Of a stretch of DNA of 64,000 nucleotides, positions 26,224 to 34,753 are shown in pieces. This DNA comes from an uncultured Lachnospiraceae bacterium. Lineage in GTDB: Bacteria; Bacillota; Clostridia; Lachnospirales; Lachnospiraceae. How positions within the stretch are numbered: the first letter of the stretch is position 1; each line of letters begins with the position of its first letter. The notes beneath the pieces are model-generated. The model was given only the letters and a program-made list of their open reading frames with translations, was not told the origin of the DNA and searched no databases. The stretch lies in contig CAKSBC010000002.1 in assembly GCA_934438085.1 (NCBI GenBank), positions 1-64,000 on the forward strand. The letters are read 5' to 3'. The translations under genes and the position numbers were made by a program.

Positions 26224-27093
26224 ATGTCATATTTAATAGTATCCGATTCTTCCTGCAATATCTATGATCTGTATGGGGAGAATTATAAAACTGTTCCGCT
26301 GCACATCATGATAAACGGAAACGATTGGGCAGATACACCGGATACAAATATAGATGAATTTAATGATGCTTTAGATAATAATAACGGTGCTACATCAACC
26401 TCATGTCCGTCTCCGGATGAGTGGCTGAATGCATTCGGAGATGCAGAAGAGATATATTGCTTTACGATATCACACAATCTGTCAGGCAGCTTTAACTGTG
26501 CGGTGTCTGCAAAGCATATCTATGAGGAGCAGCATCCGGACAGACATGTATATGTAATTGATTCACTTGCCACAGGTCCAAAGATGCTGCTTATGATACA
26601 GCGCTTGCACAAACTGATTTCCGAAGGGATCACAGGTGAGGCTGCTGTCGAGAATATTACGGAATACAGAAATAAGGAGACGGCACTTTTATTCACGCTT
26701 CAGTCAATTAAGAGACTTGCCGATAACGGCCGTGTCAATCCTCTGCTTGTAAAGGCAATAGGTATTCTTGACCTTCGAATTATAGGAGAGGCATCCCCGG
26801 AAGGAACTATCAATTTAGTCGGAAAGCACAGAGGTGCGGCAAAGGTCCTTAAGGGAACCTATAAGCAGATGCTCAATCACGGTTATAACGGCGGCAAGAT
26901 AATTATTTCACATAACCAGAATCCTGAAGATGCCAATGCTCTTGCGGATATGGCGAGAAAACAGTTCGGAAATGATGTAGAAGTTGAGATACACCGCACT
27001 ACAGAGCTCTGCAGCTTCTATGCGGAAAAATATGGCTATATAGTTGGCTTTGAAGTAGATGAGAATGCAAAACAGCATCATCTTTTTGAGTAA
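26224..27093 (+). CDS. DegV family fatty-acid-binding protein
   Basis: A 289-residue cytoplasmic lipid-binding protein. The N-terminal domain opens LIVSDSSCNIYD (family SD-x-x-xD motif) and contains TSCPSPDEW and ISHNLSGSFNCA, the two loops that hold the fatty-acid carboxylate. The C-terminal domain carries GKHRGAAKVLKG. In Firmicutes FakB-type DegV proteins present fatty acids to the kinase FakA, which is not in this window. GGAGGG precedes the chosen ATG. DUF1836 follows 35 bases on. Confidence 0.88.
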   Translation: MSYLIVSDSSCNIYDLYGENYKTVPLHIMINGNDWADTPDTNIDEFNDALDNNNGATSTSCPSPDEWLNAFGDAEEIYCFTISHNLSGSFNCAVSAKHIYEEQHPDRHVYVIDSLATGPKMLLMIQRLHKLISEGITGEAAVENITEYRNKETALLFTLQSIKRLADNGRVNPLLVKAIGILDLRIIGEASPEGTINLVGKHRGAAKVLKGTYKQMLNHGYNGGKIIISHNQNPEDANALADMARKQFGNDVEVEIHRTTELCSFYAEKYGYIVGFEVDENAKQHHLFE

Positions 27094-27128
27094 GCATAAA
27101 GCCTGATGATTGATTAAAGAGGAGTAAA

Positions 27129-27617
27129 ATGCAGGCCGATATCAAAAATTTCAGGATGCCGAGATCAGCGGAAGTTGCTTCCATAGGGCTGTATCTCGAC
27201 CAGACTACAAAATATATTAATGAGGTGTTCCGGCCGCTTGGATGTGTGGAAGTCACACCATCCATGATCAGCAACTATGTAAAGAAAAAATATATCGGAA
27301 AGCCGATAAAAAAGCTTTACAGTCGTGAACAGATAATATGTCTTATGTTCATAGCCCTGGCAAAATTGGTGCTCAGCATGGATAACATTGACATGTTTTT
27401 AAAAACGGATCCTTTCCCGATGGACGGAGATGAATACGACAGCTTTTGCGACAGTTTTGAGAACATACTCGGGTCAGTATTCGGGTTCGGAAAGCTGACA
27501 GCTGCTGATGTAAGCCCGGAGAGCGAAAAGGAGCGCTTTGCGGTAAGTCTTATGACAGCCATAGCACATTATATATATCTTAATGATTGCTTCGAGCACA
27601 TGAGCGCAAAACGATAA
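27129..27617 (+). CDS. DUF1836 protein
   Basis: A 162-residue protein. Residues 25-80 (LYLDQTTKYINEVFRPLG, VTPSMISNYVKKKYIGKPIK, YSREQIICLMFIALAKLVLS) are the DUF1836 domain, whose middle looks like a winged or MerR-like helix-turn-helix; a DNA-binding role is plausible but not established. AGAGGAG precedes the ATG. Function unknown; probably cotranscribed with DegV upstream and the small membrane protein downstream. Confidence 0.8.
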   Translation: MQADIKNFRMPRSAEVASIGLYLDQTTKYINEVFRPLGCVEVTPSMISNYVKKKYIGKPIKKLYSREQIICLMFIALAKLVLSMDNIDMFLKTDPFPMDGDEYDSFCDSFENILGSVFGFGKLTAADVSPESEKERFAVSLMTAIAHYIYLNDCFEHMSAKR

Positions 27618-27673
27618 AGATCAGGTTTATAATAAACAATCGCAGTATAAAAATAAAAAATGAGGGCATAAAG

Positions 27674-27886
27674 ATGGAAAAGTTAATATTTATCGGAGTA
27701 TGCGTTATATGTGGTATTGCAGTTGCTGCAGCGCAGATGTTTCGTATGGATAAGGGCGGAGGCCAATCACGCGGAGCGAATAAAAATGCGGCAGGCATTT
27801 CCAAGATGAACCAGGCTAAGGGCAAGCCGGGACTCAGAGAACAGCTTGATGAATCCAAAAAGAGGATTAGAGAGCATAAGGATTGA
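27674..27886 (+). CDS. Small single-pass membrane protein
   Basis: A 70-residue protein with one N-terminal membrane segment (LIFIGVCVICGIAVAAAQMF) and a basic cytoplasmic tail (KGKPGLREQLDESKKRIREHKD). The ATG at 27674 has GAGGG upstream; the frame is open further 5' but lacks a ribosome site. I do not recognise a family. Confidence 0.6.
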   Translation: MEKLIFIGVCVICGIAVAAAQMFRMDKGGGQSRGANKNAAGISKMNQAKGKPGLREQLDESKKRIREHKD

Positions 27887-27981
27887 TTTAAGATCAATAT
27901 TACAAACTAAAATCTATTGATTTTAAGACGGGTAGTCTTTAACCATCAATAATACTGTATTTCTTTTATACAAGATAAACC

Positions 27982-28031
27982 AAAACCGCGGACTGGCAAT
28001 TGTTTAAACAATCAGCCTGATCCGCGGTTTT
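27982..28031. terminator. Bidirectional intrinsic terminator
   Basis: AAAACCGCGGA at 27983-27993 pairs with TCCGCGGTTTT at 28021-28031, enclosing a second small dyad (ATTGTTTAAACAAT). It ends the DegV group and the minus-strand symporter gene. Confidence 0.85.
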
Positions 28032-28042
28032 ATACTACCGAA

Positions 28043-29410
28043 TTATCTGAGTCCCTGAATAAGAATGATAACAATGAGGACAGGAAGCACAAACTGGAAG
28101 TAGCGCTTAAATGCATAAGGAATTTTAAGTCCTGTTCCCTCGTTACATTCCTTTATATAGTTATCAAATCCCCAGCCCCACTTTGTTACGCAGAACAGAA
28201 GGAATACAAGTGAACCTAAAGGAAGAAGCAGGTTGCTGACAATGAAGTCCTCAGAGTCGAGCACATCACGTCCGCCTATGATATGAAGATCACTCCATAC
28301 ATTATATCCGAGTACGCAAGGAACGCTTAATATAAGTATCATGATACAGCATATTACTGAGGCTTTCTTACGGCTGATACCGAACATATCCATTGCAAAT
28401 GAAAGGATATTTTCAAATACAGCTATGACTGTTGAAAAGCTTGCAAATGTCATGAACAGGAAGAACAGTGTTCCCCAAAGACGTCCGAGTGCCATATTGT
28501 TGAATACATTAGGAAGCGTTACAAATATAAGTGACGGTCCTGCATCCGGATGAACTCCGTAAGAGAAGCATGCCGGGAATATGATGATACCGGAAACTAT
28601 GGCAACAAAGGTATCAAGAATGCATATTCTTAAGGCTTCGCCTGCAAGTCTCTGTGATTTGCTCATGTAGCTTCCGAATATTTCCATAGCGGCAACACCA
28701 AGGCTGAGTGTAAAGAAGGCCTGGTTCATTGCTGCTGATATAACATGAGTTATTCCGCCGACAGCCTTGACATTTTCAAAGTTTGGTACGAGATAGAAGC
28801 TCATGCCTTCTCCGGCTCCCGGGAGAAGAAGACTGTGTACAGCAAGGATAACTATAAGAATAAGCAGGGCAGCCATCATAACGGTAGTTATCTTTTCAAT
28901 ACCCTTTTCAAGTCCCATACTGCATACAAGGAAACCGGCAACAACGGTAAGTACCATCCAGAAGCCCATTTCCTTAGGTGCGGCGAGCATGCCTCCGAAA
29001 ACACCGCCTATGGCATCGGCATCCATACCCTTAGCGAAAGTTCCTGTAAGGAATTTGGCAAAGTAGTCTACCATCCATCCGGATACGGTCGTGTAGTACA
29101 TCATAAGCATGATACAGCCGAATATAGCGACCCATCCGTGCAGATGCCATTTCTGCCCCGGCTTCTCAAGAGCCATGTAAGCCTGTACTGCTGATTTTCT
29201 GCTTGCACGTCCTACGGCAAGCTCCATAGTCATTACCGGAATTCCCATAATAAGGAGGAAAAGCAGGTAGAAAAGAACAAACCAGCCGCCTCCGTTAAGC
29301 CCTGTTATATAAGGGAATTTCCACACATTTCCGATTCCGATAGCACAGCCTGCGCTGACTAAAATGAAACCGAGACGAGAACCGAAGGATTCTCTTGAAT
29401 CATTACCCAT
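28043..29410 (-). CDS. Sodium:neurotransmitter symporter (SNF) family transporter
   Basis: A 455-residue LeuT-fold membrane protein with about 11-12 membrane segments. The N-terminal RLGFILVSAGCAIGIGNVWKF is the diagnostic TM1 with the sodium and substrate contacts (NVWKFPY). Bacterial SNF proteins of this kind import amino acids with sodium. GAAGGGG precedes the ATG. It is a single-gene unit facing dtd divergently. Substrate cannot be inferred. Confidence 0.92.
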   Translation of the reverse strand: MGNDSRESFGSRLGFILVSAGCAIGIGNVWKFPYITGLNGGGWFVLFYLLFLLIMGIPVMTMELAVGRASRKSAVQAYMALEKPGQKWHLHGWVAIFGCIMLMMYYTTVSGWMVDYFAKFLTGTFAKGMDADAIGGVFGGMLAAPKEMGFWMVLTVVAGFLVCSMGLEKGIEKITTVMMAALLILIVILAVHSLLLPGAGEGMSFYLVPNFENVKAVGGITHVISAAMNQAFFTLSLGVAAMEIFGSYMSKSQRLAGEALRICILDTFVAIVSGIIIFPACFSYGVHPDAGPSLIFVTLPNVFNNMALGRLWGTLFFLFMTFASFSTVIAVFENILSFAMDMFGISRKKASVICCIMILILSVPCVLGYNVWSDLHIIGGRDVLDSEDFIVSNLLLPLGSLVFLLFCVTKWGWGFDNYIKECNEGTGLKIPYAFKRYFQFVLPVLIVIILIQGLR

Positions 29411-29514
29411 AATTTAATAACCCCTTCACGCAAAACTCATGATATTATAACAAAGAAGGATTTACTTTGGAAGTGCGGCGCTTAAAAGCGATAGAAAAAT
29501 AAAGGGATAATACG

Positions 29515-29587
29515 GCACTGTGCGAAAAATATAAAAACGCTGAAATCGTATAAAAGAACAACACAGTGCTATACGAAAAACATAAAA
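29515..29587. repeat. Inverted plus direct repeat in the SNF/dtd divergent region
   Basis: GCACTGTG (29515-29522) and CACAGTGC (29562-29569) form an 8-bp inverted repeat, and CGAAAAATATAAAA (from 29523) recurs nearly identically as CGAAAAACATAAAA (from 29574). The arrangement looks like a regulatory dyad or small duplication. Confidence 0.4.
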
Positions 29588-29600
29588 TACGGAGGGCATA

Positions 29601-30203
29601 ATGAAATTCGTAATTCAGAGAACTAAAGAAGCTTCGGTAGTTGTGGACAAAAATGTAATAGGCGAGATCGGAAAGGGCTTTTTAGTCCTTATCGGTGTAA
29701 GTGATGAGGATAATGAAGCAATAGCCGACAAAATGGTTAAAAAAATGCTCGGTCTTCGTATTTTTGAGGATGAAAACGGGAAAACTAACCTTTCACTTAA
29801 GGATGTAGGCGGATCTCTGCTGCTTATATCACAGTTCACATTATACGCAGATTGTAAAAAAGGCAACAGACCTTCATTTATAAAAGCGGGCGCTCCGGAT
29901 GAAGCCAACAGATTGTACGAGTATATAATAGCAAGCTGTAGGAATGTGCTTAATGACTGGAAAAAGGAGTCTGCGGAAGATGAAGCCGCTGTTTATAATG
30001 GAGCGGAAGATACTGCAATGTCTGAAAATAATAATTTAGCAGCTGCGGATAGTATAACCGCAGGGAATGAAACATTTAAACCTGATGGAATAACTGCAGA
30101 AAAATACTCCGTACAGACAGGTTCGTTCGGTGCGGACATGAAGGTCTCACTTATAAATGACGGACCGTTTACAATAGTATTGGATTCAGCGGAGATCTGC
30201 TGA
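29601..30203 (+). CDS. dtd: D-aminoacyl-tRNA deacylase with internal insertion
   Basis: A 200-residue proofreading enzyme that removes D-amino acids from tRNA; the usual length is about 150. The N-terminal 110 residues are normal and include the active-site strand SQFTLYAD. The C-terminal 30 residues are also normal (VQTGSFGADMKVSLINDGP, with the Gly-cisPro site reading GPFT rather than the common GPVT). Between them, about residues 118-169 form an acidic, Ala/Asn-rich, low-complexity insertion. GGAGGG precedes the ATG. The insertion is in frame and lies next to the active-site-bearing C-terminal strand, so it may form a surface loop. Confidence 0.88.
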   Translation: MKFVIQRTKEASVVVDKNVIGEIGKGFLVLIGVSDEDNEAIADKMVKKMLGLRIFEDENGKTNLSLKDVGGSLLLISQFTLYADCKKGNRPSFIKAGAPDEANRLYEYIIASCRNVLNDWKKESAEDEAAVYNGAEDTAMSENNNLAAADSITAGNETFKPDGITAEKYSVQTGSFGADMKVSLINDGPFTIVLDSAEIC

Positions 30204-30242
30204 AAAAAGCATTAAGCATTCTCTAGAGCTTTACAATAAATA

Positions 30243-30277
30243 TGCCGCAGGATATGAACCTGCGGCATTAAAATTTT
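30243..30277. terminator. Hairpin terminator between dtd and purC
   Basis: TGCCGCAGG (30243-30251) pairs perfectly with CCTGCGGCA (30259-30267); TTAAAATTTT follows. The U-tract is imperfect. It lies between convergent genes and could serve both. Confidence 0.6.
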
Positions 30278-30332
30278 ACTATAGTTATAACTTCTGTGAA
30301 TCAGTCAAATATCAGCTGATCAATATCTTTAT

Positions 30333-31205
30333 TTAAGCAAGCTCCTTACCTGTAAGCATTTTATATGCCTGGAGGTATTTGTCCTTGGTCTTCTGAACGA
30401 TTTCCTCAGGAAGAGTCCAGTTGTTATCAGGATTAGCCTTGAGCCAGTCTCTTGCAAACTGCTTGTCGAAGGATGGCTGACCGTGTCCCTTTTCGTAGCC
30501 GTCTGCAGGCCAGAAACGTGAGCTGTCAGGAGTAAGCATCTCATCACCGATGATCATGTTGCCGTCCTCATCAAGACCGAACTCAAACTTAGTATCAGCA
30601 ATTATGATACCCTTAGAAAGAGCGTAGTCTGCGCACTTCTTGTAAAGAGCGATGGTATAGTCACGAAGCTTCTCGGCATATTCTTGACCCTTACCAGGGA
30701 ATGCCTTCTCGAGGTATTCGATACTCTGCTCAAAGGAAATATTCTCATCGTGGTCACCGATCTCAGCCTTGGTAGAAGGTGTATAAATCGGCTCAGGAAG
30801 CTTTTCTGATTCTTCAAGACCATCAGGAAGCTTAATGCCGCAGACCATGCCGGTCTCCTTATAGCTTGCCCAACCGCTGCCGGTGATATAGCCTCTTACG
30901 ATACACTCAACAGGAAGCATTGTGAGCTTTTTGCAGAGCATGCTCTTGCCCTCAAACTCAGGTGTTCTGAAATCCTCAGGCATATCGTTAACATCAACAG
31001 ATATCATGTGGTTAGGGATGATGTCCTTTGTAAGATCAAACCAGAATTTACTCATCTGAGTAAGGACAGTACCCTTTTTAGGAACTATATTGTGCAGTAT
31101 AACATCAAAACAGCTTATGCGGTCTGTAGCGACCATGATAAGGTTTTCGCCGTTGTCATAGATCTCGCGGACCTTACCTTCCTTGACAGGTTTTAAATTG
31201 CTCAT
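30333..31205 (-). CDS. purC: Phosphoribosylaminoimidazole-succinocarboxamide synthase
   Basis: A 290-residue ATP-dependent ligase of de novo purine synthesis (CAIR plus aspartate gives SAICAR). The family opening VKEGKVREIYD, the VECIVRGYITGSGW strand and the ADTKFEFG and DEMLTPDSSRFW motifs are present. It is the longer bacterial/eukaryote-like PurC form. GAAAGG precedes the ATG. It is monocistronic here, away from other pur genes. Confidence 0.96.
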   Translation of the reverse strand: MSNLKPVKEGKVREIYDNGENLIMVATDRISCFDVILHNIVPKKGTVLTQMSKFWFDLTKDIIPNHMISVDVNDMPEDFRTPEFEGKSMLCKKLTMLPVECIVRGYITGSGWASYKETGMVCGIKLPDGLEESEKLPEPIYTPSTKAEIGDHDENISFEQSIEYLEKAFPGKGQEYAEKLRDYTIALYKKCADYALSKGIIIADTKFEFGLDEDGNMIIGDEMLTPDSSRFWPADGYEKGHGQPSFDKQFARDWLKANPDNNWTLPEEIVQKTKDKYLQAYKMLTGKELA

Positions 31206-31253
31206 TTCTATGCCTTTCTGAAAATAATAAATAATGGTATTATTGACTATGAT

Positions 31254-31262
31254 ATTATAACA
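31254..31262 (-). promoter_or_regulatory. Extended -10 promoter of purC
   Basis: Minus-strand TGTTATAAT is a perfect extended -10 with no clear -35, about 45 bases before the purC ATG. No PurR box or purine riboswitch is visible. Confidence 0.45.
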
Positions 31263-31377
31263 GAAATATTTGATACTGTGTGACAGAATGCAGTACTTAT
31301 TAAAGTCCTATTTATTGTTAAAATATCCAATGATAATGCTGCAAACAATTATTATACAGAATTCCGGAGGGAAGAAC

Positions 31378-32388
31378 ATGAAGACTTATAATGAACTTAT
31401 GGATGAGGCAAGAAAAAATGTAGGCACACTTTGCCATGCATGTCCTGTATGCAACGGCAAGGCCTGCGGCAACAACATGCCTGGTCCTGGAGCAAGAGGA
31501 GACAATGCAGTAAGAAACTTTGATGCTTGGAAGGAGATCAGAGTAAATCTCGATACAATAAATGAAAATGTTACTCCGGATACGAGCTTTGACTTTTTTG
31601 GACGCAAGCTTAAATATCCGATATTTGCAGGCCCTGTCGGCGCTATGAATATGCATTACGGAGATAAGTACAACGATCTTGAGTACAACGATATCCTGCT
31701 TGCAAAGTGTGATGAGGCAGGCATTGCTGCATTTACAGGAGACGGATTATATCCTGAGATAGTTATTGCAGCGACAAAGGCCATAAAAAAGCATGACGGT
31801 AAGGGCATCCCGACAATTAAGCCTTGGGATAAAGACACTCTCAATGAGAAATTTGCTCTTGTAAAGGAATCAGGTGCTATGGCTGTTGCCATGGATATTG
31901 ATGCTGCAGGACTTCCATTCCTTCAGAACATGGAAAAGCCGGCAGGCTCAAAGACAGTCGAAGAGCTTTCAGAAATAATAAAGGATGCCGGAAAGCCATT
32001 TATAGTTAAGGGAATTATGACAGTTAAGGGCGCGCTTAAGGCTAAAAAGGCCGGTGCATCTGCAATAGTTGTTTCAAATCACGGAGGCCGTGTATTGGAC
32101 GATTGTCCGGCAACAGCGGAAGTGCTTCCTGAGATCGCTGCAGCTGTGGGCGGTGATATGATGATACTCGTTGACGGCGGAATCCGCTCAGGCTGTGATA
32201 TTTTCAAGGCACTTGCACTCGGTGCAGATGCGGTTCTTATCGCAAGACCTTATGTTACAGCTGTATACGGAGATGCTGAGAACGGAGTAAGCATACTTAC
32301 CGAAAAGTTAGGAAAAGAGCTCAGAGAAACCATGAAGATGTGCGGATGTGCGTCGCTTACTGATATCGATGACAGCTGCATCTGGTAA
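31378..32388 (+). CDS. FMN-dependent alpha-hydroxy-acid dehydrogenase/oxidase family protein
   Basis: A 336-residue TIM-barrel flavoprotein. The catalytic His/Arg strand VVSNHGGRVLDDCPAT and the phosphate-binding ILVDGGIRSGCDIFKALALG are intact. The N-terminus carries CHACPVCNGKACG, a cluster of four Cys in ten residues that classical lactate oxidases lack but related clostridial proteins have. Such enzymes oxidise 2-hydroxy acids such as lactate; the electron acceptor here is unknown. The ATG at 31378 is chosen for its GGAGGG; the frame runs open upstream. A long hairpin follows the gene. Confidence 0.82.
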   Translation: MKTYNELMDEARKNVGTLCHACPVCNGKACGNNMPGPGARGDNAVRNFDAWKEIRVNLDTINENVTPDTSFDFFGRKLKYPIFAGPVGAMNMHYGDKYNDLEYNDILLAKCDEAGIAAFTGDGLYPEIVIAATKAIKKHDGKGIPTIKPWDKDTLNEKFALVKESGAMAVAMDIDAAGLPFLQNMEKPAGSKTVEELSEIIKDAGKPFIVKGIMTVKGALKAKKAGASAIVVSNHGGRVLDDCPATAEVLPEIAAAVGGDMMILVDGGIRSGCDIFKALALGADAVLIARPYVTAVYGDAENGVSILTEKLGKELRETMKMCGCASLTDIDDSCIW

Positions 32389-32448
32389 AGCTTCAGATCT
32401 TATGTATAAAAGAGCTGACAAACAGGTATGATCTTCGCCTGAAGCTTT
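32387..32448 (+). terminator. Long hairpin after the hydroxy-acid dehydrogenase gene
   Basis: AAAGCTTCAG (32387-32396) pairs perfectly with CTGAAGCTTT (32439-32448), with an inner GATC dyad. The T-run is short, so termination is likely partial. Confidence 0.5.
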
Positions 32449-32494
32449 GCATTTATAACCGCCGATAGATATAAGCATATAAGGAGAGCTGCAT

Positions 32495-34396
32495 TTGAAG
32501 GAAATATTATTTGTTGCACCTACCGAAAATGTCTATAAAAATGCAATGGAGATGAAGCGAATATATAACTTCGGAAACATTGACATCATAAAAGGTATAT
32601 TAGCGGAGGGACTTGAAGCCGCAAGAGCTTACTGCAAGAAGTATTCTCCGGAAATACTTATATCCAGAGGCGGCACCTACAGCATGCTTCGGGATGCCAT
32701 CTCGCTGCCTATAGTGGAAATAAAAGTCAGTGCCAGTGACTGTATTGCTGCCTACAGAGAGCTCGAGACCTTTGATGAAAAGGTCGCTATAGTGGGCTAT
32801 AACAATGTTATCAATGACTTTCTTATGATGCAGGGCATCATTCGCGGTAATTTCACTTATATGACAGTTAATTCTCCGGAAGAGATACATGATGTCATAA
32901 AAAACTGCCGCGAACAGGGTATAACGAAGATAGTCGGAGACGTAACGGTCAGAGACATTGCGAATGAGCTCAACTGTACAGGAATACTCATAGAATCTCA
33001 GCCTGAGAGCGTTTTACTTGCAATGCAGCAGGCACAGAGCATGCTGGAAGCCTCCAAAGCCCAGATAAGAAAACGTGACGAAATAAAAAATGTCATCGAT
33101 TCTGTAGGAGAAGCTGTCTTTTATACCGATACTAAGGGAGTGATCAAGCTTAGAAATAAGGCTGCTGACAAGCTTATGTCAAAGCTGGTAGTAAGAGACT
33201 CAGATGCCCGTATATCAGAAATACTTCCTATAAGAGAAATTACTGAGGATAAAACTACCGGTGTTGTATGCAATGTCAGAGGGCTTAAATATATCGTAAA
33301 CAGTTCACCTACCTATGAAGAAGGCAGATTCAGCGGAAAGGTATTTTCGCTGCAGCGTTCAGACGATATCATGGATTTTGAGCAAAGCTTAAGACGCAGT
33401 GCGGACAAGAAAGGCTTTGTTGCAAAATATAACTTCGAAGATATCGTTCATGTCAGCAGTAAGGTCGATGCTGTAATAGAGAAGGCGAAAAAGTTTGCGC
33501 TTGTAGATTCACCGATACTTATATACGGAGAGTCCGGAACCGGTAAAGAGCTATTGTGTCAGAGCATTCATAATTACAGCAAAAGGCACAGCGGACCGTT
33601 CGTAGCTATAAACTGTGCGGCCATAAGCCCTTCACTCATAGAAAGCGAATTGTTTGGATATGAAGCCGGAGCATTTACCAATGCGCATAAAAACGGCAAG
33701 GCCGGAATATTTGAGCTTGCTCATAACGGAACCTTGTTCCTTGATGAGATAAGCGAGCTTCCGGTGGAGATGCAGAGCAGACTGCTTCGAGCTATACAGG
33801 AAAAGCAGGTAATGCGTATCGGCGGAGAGAAGATAATACCGGTGAACGTAAGGATCATCTGCGCAGCAAATAAGGATCTTCACAGTATGATGAAATCAGG
33901 CAGCTTCAGACCTGACCTTTATTTTAGAGTAAGCATCCTTAAGCTTAAATTGCCTGCGCTTAATGACAGACCGGAGGATATCATACCGCTTGCCGATTAT
34001 TTCCTTAAGGACTATTCCAAAAAGTACGGAAGAGCCGGAATCGAGCTTAAAGATGAGGAAAAGGCATATCTGATGAAGCGAAGATATGAAGGAAATATCC
34101 GAGAGCTTGAAGGCCTTATGGAGGAAAGTGTAGTGCTTGATTCCTTTGAAAATATATATACATCCGAAAATATATATTCGTCCGAGAATGATGCGCTTAC
34201 GGATGAAGATGCCGGAATTAAGTCAGGCCTTGAAGGATTGTATTTTGATGAATGTATGTCACTGGATGAAAATGAGGAAGCGTATATAAAATATATATAC
34301 GAAAAAACAGGACACAGTGTATCTGAGACGACAGCTATTCTCGGTATAAGCAGAACAACGCTGTGGAGAAAGCTTGGATCTTCGGCAAATACATAA
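32495..34396 (+). CDS. PrpR-type sigma-54-dependent transcriptional activator
   Basis: A 633-residue enhancer-binding protein. Residues 1-190 are the PrpR_N ligand-sensing domain (ILISRGGTYSMLRDA), 195-310 a PAS domain (IDSVGEAVFYTDTKG), 320-560 the AAA+ domain with Walker A GESGTGKE and Walker B GTLFLDEI, and the C-terminus a Fis-type helix-turn-helix (VSETTAILGISRTTLWRKL). The sigma-54 contact loop GAFTGA reads GAFTNA. It starts at TTG, chosen because AAGGAGAG stands 8 bases ahead and the domain begins there. A -24/-12 promoter lies 235 bases beyond its stop, so the downstream dehydratase genes are the likely target. The ligand is unknown; PrpR itself senses 2-methylcitrate. Confidence 0.92.
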   Translation: MKEILFVAPTENVYKNAMEMKRIYNFGNIDIIKGILAEGLEAARAYCKKYSPEILISRGGTYSMLRDAISLPIVEIKVSASDCIAAYRELETFDEKVAIVGYNNVINDFLMMQGIIRGNFTYMTVNSPEEIHDVIKNCREQGITKIVGDVTVRDIANELNCTGILIESQPESVLLAMQQAQSMLEASKAQIRKRDEIKNVIDSVGEAVFYTDTKGVIKLRNKAADKLMSKLVVRDSDARISEILPIREITEDKTTGVVCNVRGLKYIVNSSPTYEEGRFSGKVFSLQRSDDIMDFEQSLRRSADKKGFVAKYNFEDIVHVSSKVDAVIEKAKKFALVDSPILIYGESGTGKELLCQSIHNYSKRHSGPFVAINCAAISPSLIESELFGYEAGAFTNAHKNGKAGIFELAHNGTLFLDEISELPVEMQSRLLRAIQEKQVMRIGGEKIIPVNVRIICAANKDLHSMMKSGSFRPDLYFRVSILKLKLPALNDRPEDIIPLADYFLKDYSKKYGRAGIELKDEEKAYLMKRRYEGNIRELEGLMEESVVLDSFENIYTSENIYSSENDALTDEDAGIKSGLEGLYFDECMSLDENEEAYIKYIYEKTGHSVSETTAILGISRTTLWRKLGSSANT

Positions 34397-34409
34397 TGAT
34401 TTCAAAAAG

Positions 34410-34449
34410 CAACTATTGTGTTTCAAAATAACACACGAGTTGTTTTTTT
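34410..34449 (+). terminator. Intrinsic terminator of the activator gene
   Basis: CAACTATTGTGTT (34410-34422) pairs with AACACACGAGTTG (34430-34442) with two mismatches, followed by seven T. Confidence 0.75.
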
Positions 34450-34525
34450 GTTTTATATGATGTGAAACAGAAAATGACAGAGATTTGTCTGTATGAGTCC
34501 TAAAGCTGCATGTCAGAATGAAACA
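34419..34525 (+). promoter_or_regulatory. Candidate upstream activator sites (TGAAACA repeats)
   Basis: The heptamer TGAAACA occurs as its complement TGTTTCA at 34419-34425 and directly at 34463-34469 and 34519-34525. The last lies within a dyad GCATGT/ACATGC around 34508-34527. They sit 105-210 bases upstream of the -24/-12 promoter, the normal range for enhancer sites of sigma-54 activators. Assignment to the neighbouring PrpR-type protein is inferred. Confidence 0.4.
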
Positions 34526-34629
34526 TGCGGATCAGTTCAAATATGATATATGATTTTTACATAAAACTCTTTTGCTGTTTTTGGCAAAGTATGAAAATAC
34601 AAAAGCAATACAAAGCATGGTAAGAAAAA

Positions 34630-34645
34630 TGGCACGGTAGTTGCT
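34630..34645 (+). promoter_or_regulatory. Sigma-54 (-24/-12) promoter
   Basis: TGGCACGGTAGTTGCT matches the consensus TGGCAC-N5-TTGCW exactly. Transcription would start near 34656 and yield a leader of about 95 bases to the dehydratase operon. Confidence 0.88.
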
Positions 34646-34753
34646 TGTATATAGATGAGGATAAAGGAATTCCAAATTCTGTAGTTTGAGCATGCCGTTT
34701 ATAGGCAGTATTCAGGCTGTATTGCATTAAGAGCTTTAAGAAGGAGAAGGATG

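Noticed and set aside
31270..31377. N-terminal extension of the hydroxy-acid dehydrogenase
   Set aside because: No ribosome site and non-homologous sequence; GGAGGG precedes the ATG at 31378.
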